Source of the DNA: Solirubrobacterales bacterium
GTDB lineage: Bacteria > Actinomycetota > Thermoleophilia > Solirubrobacterales > Solirubrobacteraceae
Length of the DNA stretch: 7,573 nucleotides
NCBI GenBank assembly: GCA_027314825.1
Contig: DAHVAB010000113.1
Span: 1-7,573, forward strand
Direction of reading: 5' to 3'
The position numbers were made by a program, and so were the translations under genes. The notes below the pieces were generated by a model that was given only the letters and a program-made list of their open reading frames with translations, was not told the DNA's origin and made no database searches. Of the stretch, positions 5,498 through 7,573 are shown piece by piece (the first letter of the stretch is position 1; the number at the start of each line of letters is the position of its first letter).

Positions 5498-5683
5498 TCA
5501 CCAGGAGGCCTTCGTCATGCCTGGGATCTGTCCGTTGTGTGCGAGCTGCCGCAGGCAGATCCGGCAGATCCCGAACTTCCGATACACCGAGCGCGGCCGG
5601 CCGCACCGGTTGCAGCGAGTATATGCGCGAGTCTTGAACTTGGGTGGGCGCGCCTGCTTGACGCGCAGCGATGTCTTGGCCAT
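5498..5683 (-). CDS. rpsZ: 30S ribosomal protein S14, zinc-binding type Z
   Basis: S14 sits in the 30S head near the decoding region. The 61-residue protein is the short, zinc-containing (C+) form, with four cysteines in two CxxC pairs: C24-x2-C27 and C40-x2-C43. The C-terminal half NGQIPGMTKASW is diagnostic, and MAKTSLRVKQ is a typical start. It follows rplE after 6 nt, the usual location for the spc-operon S14. AAGGAAGG upstream gives a fair Shine-Dalgarno match. Many actinobacteria also carry a zinc-free S14 paralogue elsewhere under zinc control; this window cannot show that. Confidence 0.98.
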   Translation of the reverse strand: MAKTSLRVKQARPPKFKTRAYTRCNRCGRPRSVYRKFGICRICLRQLAHNGQIPGMTKASW

Positions 5684-5689
5684 GGGTTC

Positions 5690-6301
5690 TCAGCCTTCCT
5701 TGCTCTGCTCTTCGAGGTCGAAGCCGGCGGGGCGGTTGTTGCGGGAGAAGGGCATGCCGAGACCCTCCAACAGCGCGAACGCCTCGACGTCCGTCTTCGC
5801 GGTGGTCGCGATCGTGATGTCCAGACCGCGCACCTGGTCGATCGAGTCGTAGTCGATCTCCGGGAAGATGATCTGCTCGCGGACACCCATCGAATAGTTG
5901 CCGCGCCCGTCGAAGGACTTGGGATAGAGGCCGCGGAAATCGCGGATCCGGGGGATCGCTATCGAGGTGAGACGGTCCAGGAACTCGTAGGCGCGCTCGC
6001 CGCGGAGCGTGACGGCGAGCCCTACCGGCATCCCCTCGCGCAGCTTGAACGCCGCGATCGACTTGCGAGCGCGGCGCACGCTCGGCCGCTGGCCTGCGAT
6101 CGTCGATAGCTGCTCCTGAGCTGACTTCAAGGCCTTGGAGTCCTGCTTGGCATCCCCGACGCCCATGTTCAGCACGACCTTCTCGATCCGCGGGATCTCC
6201 ATCACCGACCCGTATCCGAACCGCTCGATCAGCTTCGGGCGGACCTCTTCCAGGTAGCGTGCCTTCAGACGGGCTGTGCCTGCTTGTGCCTGGGCCGACA
6301 T
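5690..6301 (-). CDS. rplE: 50S ribosomal protein L5
   Basis: L5 binds 5S rRNA and forms part of the central protuberance, touching the P-site tRNA and bridge B1b. The 203-residue protein carries LKARYLEEVRPKLIERFGY (12-30), PRIEKVVLNMGVGDA (38-52), the FKLREGMPVGLAVTLRG motif, FLDRLTSIAIPRIRDFRGL and SFDGRGNYSMGVREQIIFPE, ending with the usual TTAKTD...LGMPF. It is about 20 residues longer than the E. coli protein, mainly through a short N-terminal MSAQAQAG segment and a C-terminal tail (FDLEEQSKEG). The start is ATG at 6299-6301, 5 nt after the rplX stop; the Shine-Dalgarno sequence is weak. Confidence 0.98.
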   Translation of the reverse strand: MSAQAQAGTARLKARYLEEVRPKLIERFGYGSVMEIPRIEKVVLNMGVGDAKQDSKALKSAQEQLSTIAGQRPSVRRARKSIAAFKLREGMPVGLAVTLRGERAYEFLDRLTSIAIPRIRDFRGLYPKSFDGRGNYSMGVREQIIFPEIDYDSIDQVRGLDITIATTAKTDVEAFALLEGLGMPFSRNNRPAGFDLEEQSKEG

Positions 6302-6306
6302 ATCGC

Positions 6307-6669
6307 TCAGTCCAGCCTCGTGCCGGAGCGTCTTGCGATCCGGAACGCCTTGCCGTCGACGCGCTGCACGCCTATCCGGGTCGGCTTGTCGTCCTTGGGA
6401 TCGATCACCATCACGTTGGAGACGTGGATCGGGCCCTCGCTCTCGATCACGCCACCCACCGCCTGCTGGGAGGCGCCGTCGGGCGTCTGCTGCGGCCGCA
6501 CGTGGCGCTTGCGCATGTTCAGTCCCTCCACGTATATGCGCTGCACGGCGGGTTCCACCCGCAGCACCCGCCCGCGCTTGCCGCGGTCCTTGCCGGCCAT
6601 CACCTGCACCTGATCGCCGGAGCGGATTCGCAGCGATCTGCGCGGACTCTGCTGCGGACGCCTGGCCAT
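6307..6669 (-). CDS. rplX: 50S ribosomal protein L24
   Basis: L24 is an early assembly protein binding the 5' domain of 23S rRNA, near the exit tunnel. The 120-residue protein has a KOW motif at about 18-41 (GDQVQVMAGKDRGKRGRVLRV) and the conserved VEGLNMRKRHVRPQQ (48-62), GGVIESEGPIHVSNVM (72-87) and RIG near 98. It carries a slightly longer basic N-terminus (MARRPQQSPRRS) than E. coli L24. The ATG at 6667-6669 overlaps the rplN stop by one base (TGATG). A perfect GGAGGT at 6676-6681 with 6-nt spacing supports the start. Confidence 0.97.
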   Translation of the reverse strand: MARRPQQSPRRSLRIRSGDQVQVMAGKDRGKRGRVLRVEPAVQRIYVEGLNMRKRHVRPQQTPDGASQQAVGGVIESEGPIHVSNVMVIDPKDDKPTRIGVQRVDGKAFRIARRSGTRLD

Positions 6670-7037
6670 CAGAGCACCTCCGGGGCCAGCGAGACGATCT
6701 TCATGAAGTTGCGGTCGCGCAGTTCGCGAGCCACCGGGCCGAAGACGCGCGTGCCCCGCGGATTGTTCTGATCGTCGATCAGCACGGCGGCATTGTCGTC
6801 GAAGGCGATGTAGGTGCCATCCTCGCGTCCGAGCGGCTTCTTGGTCCGCACGACGACCGCGGTGACGACGTCGCCCTTCTTGACCGACCCCTGCGGGCTG
6901 GCCTGCTTGACGGTCGCGGTGATCACATCGCCGATATGCGCATAGCGGCGACGCGAGCCGCCCTTCACCCTGATGCAGAGAATCTCACGCGCGCCCGTGT
7001 TGTCGGCGACGCGCAGCCTGGTCTCGTTCTGAATCAT
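6669..7037 (-). CDS. rplN: 50S ribosomal protein L14
   Basis: L14 binds 23S rRNA on the 50S interface side and joins bridges B5 and B8 to the 30S subunit. The 122-residue protein is exactly the usual length and is complete: MIQNETRLRVADNTGAREI at the start, a central barrel with VKKGDVVTAVVVRTKK (52-67), DDNAAVLID (79-87) and the family signature GTRVFGPVARELR (95-107). The ATG at 7035-7037 overlaps the rpsQ stop as ATGA, and GGAGAGG lies at suitable spacing upstream. No extension is present, in contrast to S17, S5 and L15. Confidence 0.98.
   Translation of the reverse strand: MIQNETRLRVADNTGAREILCIRVKGGSRRRYAHIGDVITATVKQASPQGSVKKGDVVTAVVVRTKKPLGREDGTYIAFDDNAAVLIDDQNNPRGTRVFGPVARELRDRNFMKIVSLAPEVL
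6676..6681 (-). promoter_or_regulatory. Ribosome binding site of rplX
   Basis: GGAGGT on the minus strand, 6 nt before the rplX ATG and inside the end of rplN. It confirms the one-base stop/start overlap. Confidence 0.85.
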
Positions 7038-7573
7038 CTCGCCCTCTCCAGAACCTCGAGCAGCTGCCAGCGCTTGGTCTTCGAGGACGGCCTGCTCTCG
7101 ACGACCCGGACCACGTCGCCCTCGTGGGCGTTGTTCTGCTCATCGTGAGCATGCAGGGTGCTGGAGCTGCGCACGATCTTCTCGTAGCGGCGGTGCTGAC
7201 GGGCCACATCGATCCGCACGGTGATCGTCTTGTCCGCCTTGCTGGAGACGACGATTCCCTGGCGCTCCTTCGGCGCGCCGCGCTTGGCGGCATGAACGGC
7301 CGGCAACTCCGGCGCCGCGGCGGCTCCGGCGGAGCGCGCGGCAAGCCTCTTCTCGCGTTCCTGCAGCCGGCGCCTGCGCCGGTGCACCGCGTTCGCGGCC
7401 CGGTGCGCGACCCGCTGGGCGTGGCGCTCCTCGGGCGAGAGCTGCTGCGCCGCCGGCTTCTCGGCGGACTTGCGCGCGCGCGAGCGTCGCGGCGAGCGCT
7501 TCGGGGTGCCCTGCTCGGCGGCGGGCGCGTCGGCCTGCTCGGCGGCGGGCGCGGCGGCCTGCTCGGCGGCGGG
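7034..7573 (-). CDS. rpsQ: 30S ribosomal protein S17 with N-terminal extension (5' end outside window)
   Basis: S17 is a primary 16S rRNA-binding protein of the 30S body. The last ~77 residues are the family core: RQGIVVSSKADKTITVRIDV, then RYEKIVRSSSTLHAHDE and the signature GDVVRVVESRPSSKTKRWQLLEVLERA. The frame is open to the right edge, giving 179 visible residues, so at least about 100 precede the core. This extension has a PAAEQA-type repeat at the far end, then a Lys/Arg-rich part (SPRRSRARKSAEK, RRRRRLQEREKR). An internal GTG at 7387 exists but has no Shine-Dalgarno sequence, so the true start is probably beyond the window, just after rpmC in the usual order. Long S17 N-termini occur, as far as I recall, in some Thermoleophilia. 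A fusion with the preceding gene cannot be excluded. Confidence 0.95.
   Translation of the reverse strand, partial: PAAEQAAAPAAEQADAPAAEQGTPKRSPRRSRARKSAEKPAAQQLSPEERHAQRVAHRAANAVHRRRRRLQEREKRLAARSAGAAAAPELPAVHAAKRGAPKERQGIVVSSKADKTITVRIDVARQHRRYEKIVRSSSTLHAHDEQNNAHEGDVVRVVESRPSSKTKRWQLLEVLERAR
7511..7573. repeat. 24-bp tandem repeat in the rpsQ extension, cut by the window edge
   Basis: Two full 24-bp units (7511-7534, 7535-7558) differ at one base (T at 7530, G at 7554). A third, partial copy (7559-7573) runs to the edge. Each plus-strand unit starts CTGCTCGGCGGCGGGCGC. On the minus strand each unit encodes an eight-residue PAAEQADA/PAAEQAAA-type repeat. The near identity implies recent expansion. 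Confidence 0.85.

Noticed and set aside
5322..5606. Longer version of the spacer ORF starting inside rpsZ
   Set aside because: The extra N-terminal part reads rpsZ out of frame; only the portion after the ATG at 5465 lies mainly in the spacer and is worth considering.
4597..5637. Plus-strand frame of 346 codons opposite rplF, rpsH and rpsZ
   Set aside because: Antisense shadow of three conserved genes; its RMPVAG repeats are only the reverse reading of the 21-bp spacer array.
6276..7148. Plus-strand frame of 290 codons opposite rplX and rplN
   Set aside because: Antisense to complete conserved ribosomal protein genes; low-complexity Arg/Ala/Ser composition and no family resemblance.
7034..7387. 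S17 starting at the internal GTG (117 residues)
   Set aside because: No Shine-Dalgarno sequence precedes it, it would still leave a non-core N-terminus, and the frame is open for 62 more codons to the window edge with in-frame repeats.

Overview
The window is a run of universally conserved ribosomal protein genes, all read from the minus strand: the spc operon. In transcription order (right to left) it holds rpsQ (S17, 5' end beyond the right edge), rplN (L14), rplX (L24), rplE (L5), rpsZ (zinc-type S14), rpsH (S8), rplF (L6), rplR (L18), rpsE (S5), rpmD (L30), rplO (L15), secY and adk. This is the canonical bacterial order. The DNA is strongly GC-rich, and the S14 is the four-cysteine form. 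The GC content, low-complexity Ala/Pro/Glu/Gly-rich extensions on S17, S5 and L15, and an actinobacterial-looking Adk LID all suggest a high-GC actinobacterium. A member of Thermoleophilia (Solirubrobacterales-like) is my best guess, inferred from resemblance only.

The layout is compact. Stop and start codons overlap or abut at most junctions: ATGA at rpsQ/rplN, rplF/rplR, rpsE/rpmD and rpmD/rplO, TGATG at rplN/rplX, and TAG directly followed by GTG at rpsH/rplF. This points to translational coupling on one long mRNA. Only three gaps exceed 100 nt: rpsZ-rpsH (166 nt), rplO-secY (104 nt) and secY-adk (151 nt). The first carries four 21-bp tandem units and a possible 47-codon ORF. The second carries a short hairpin. 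The third carries a possible promoter element close to the adk start. No gene-free stretch reaches 300 nt.

The genes supply parts of both ribosomal subunits (30S: S17, S14, S8, S5; 50S: L14, L24, L5, L6, L18, L30, L15), the SecYEG translocon channel that receives exported nascent chains, and adenylate kinase for nucleotide balance. There is no sign of an accessory or mobile system, and no new defence or metabolic system is visible. The unusual content is the repeat-driven sequence growth inside this essential operon: a C-terminal tail of about 150 residues on S5 built from 21-bp units, an N-terminal extension on L15 that shares a nearly identical 28-bp segment with the S5 tail, an N-terminal extension on S17 with 24-bp repeats that runs off the window, and a 21-bp array in the rpsZ-rpsH spacer.
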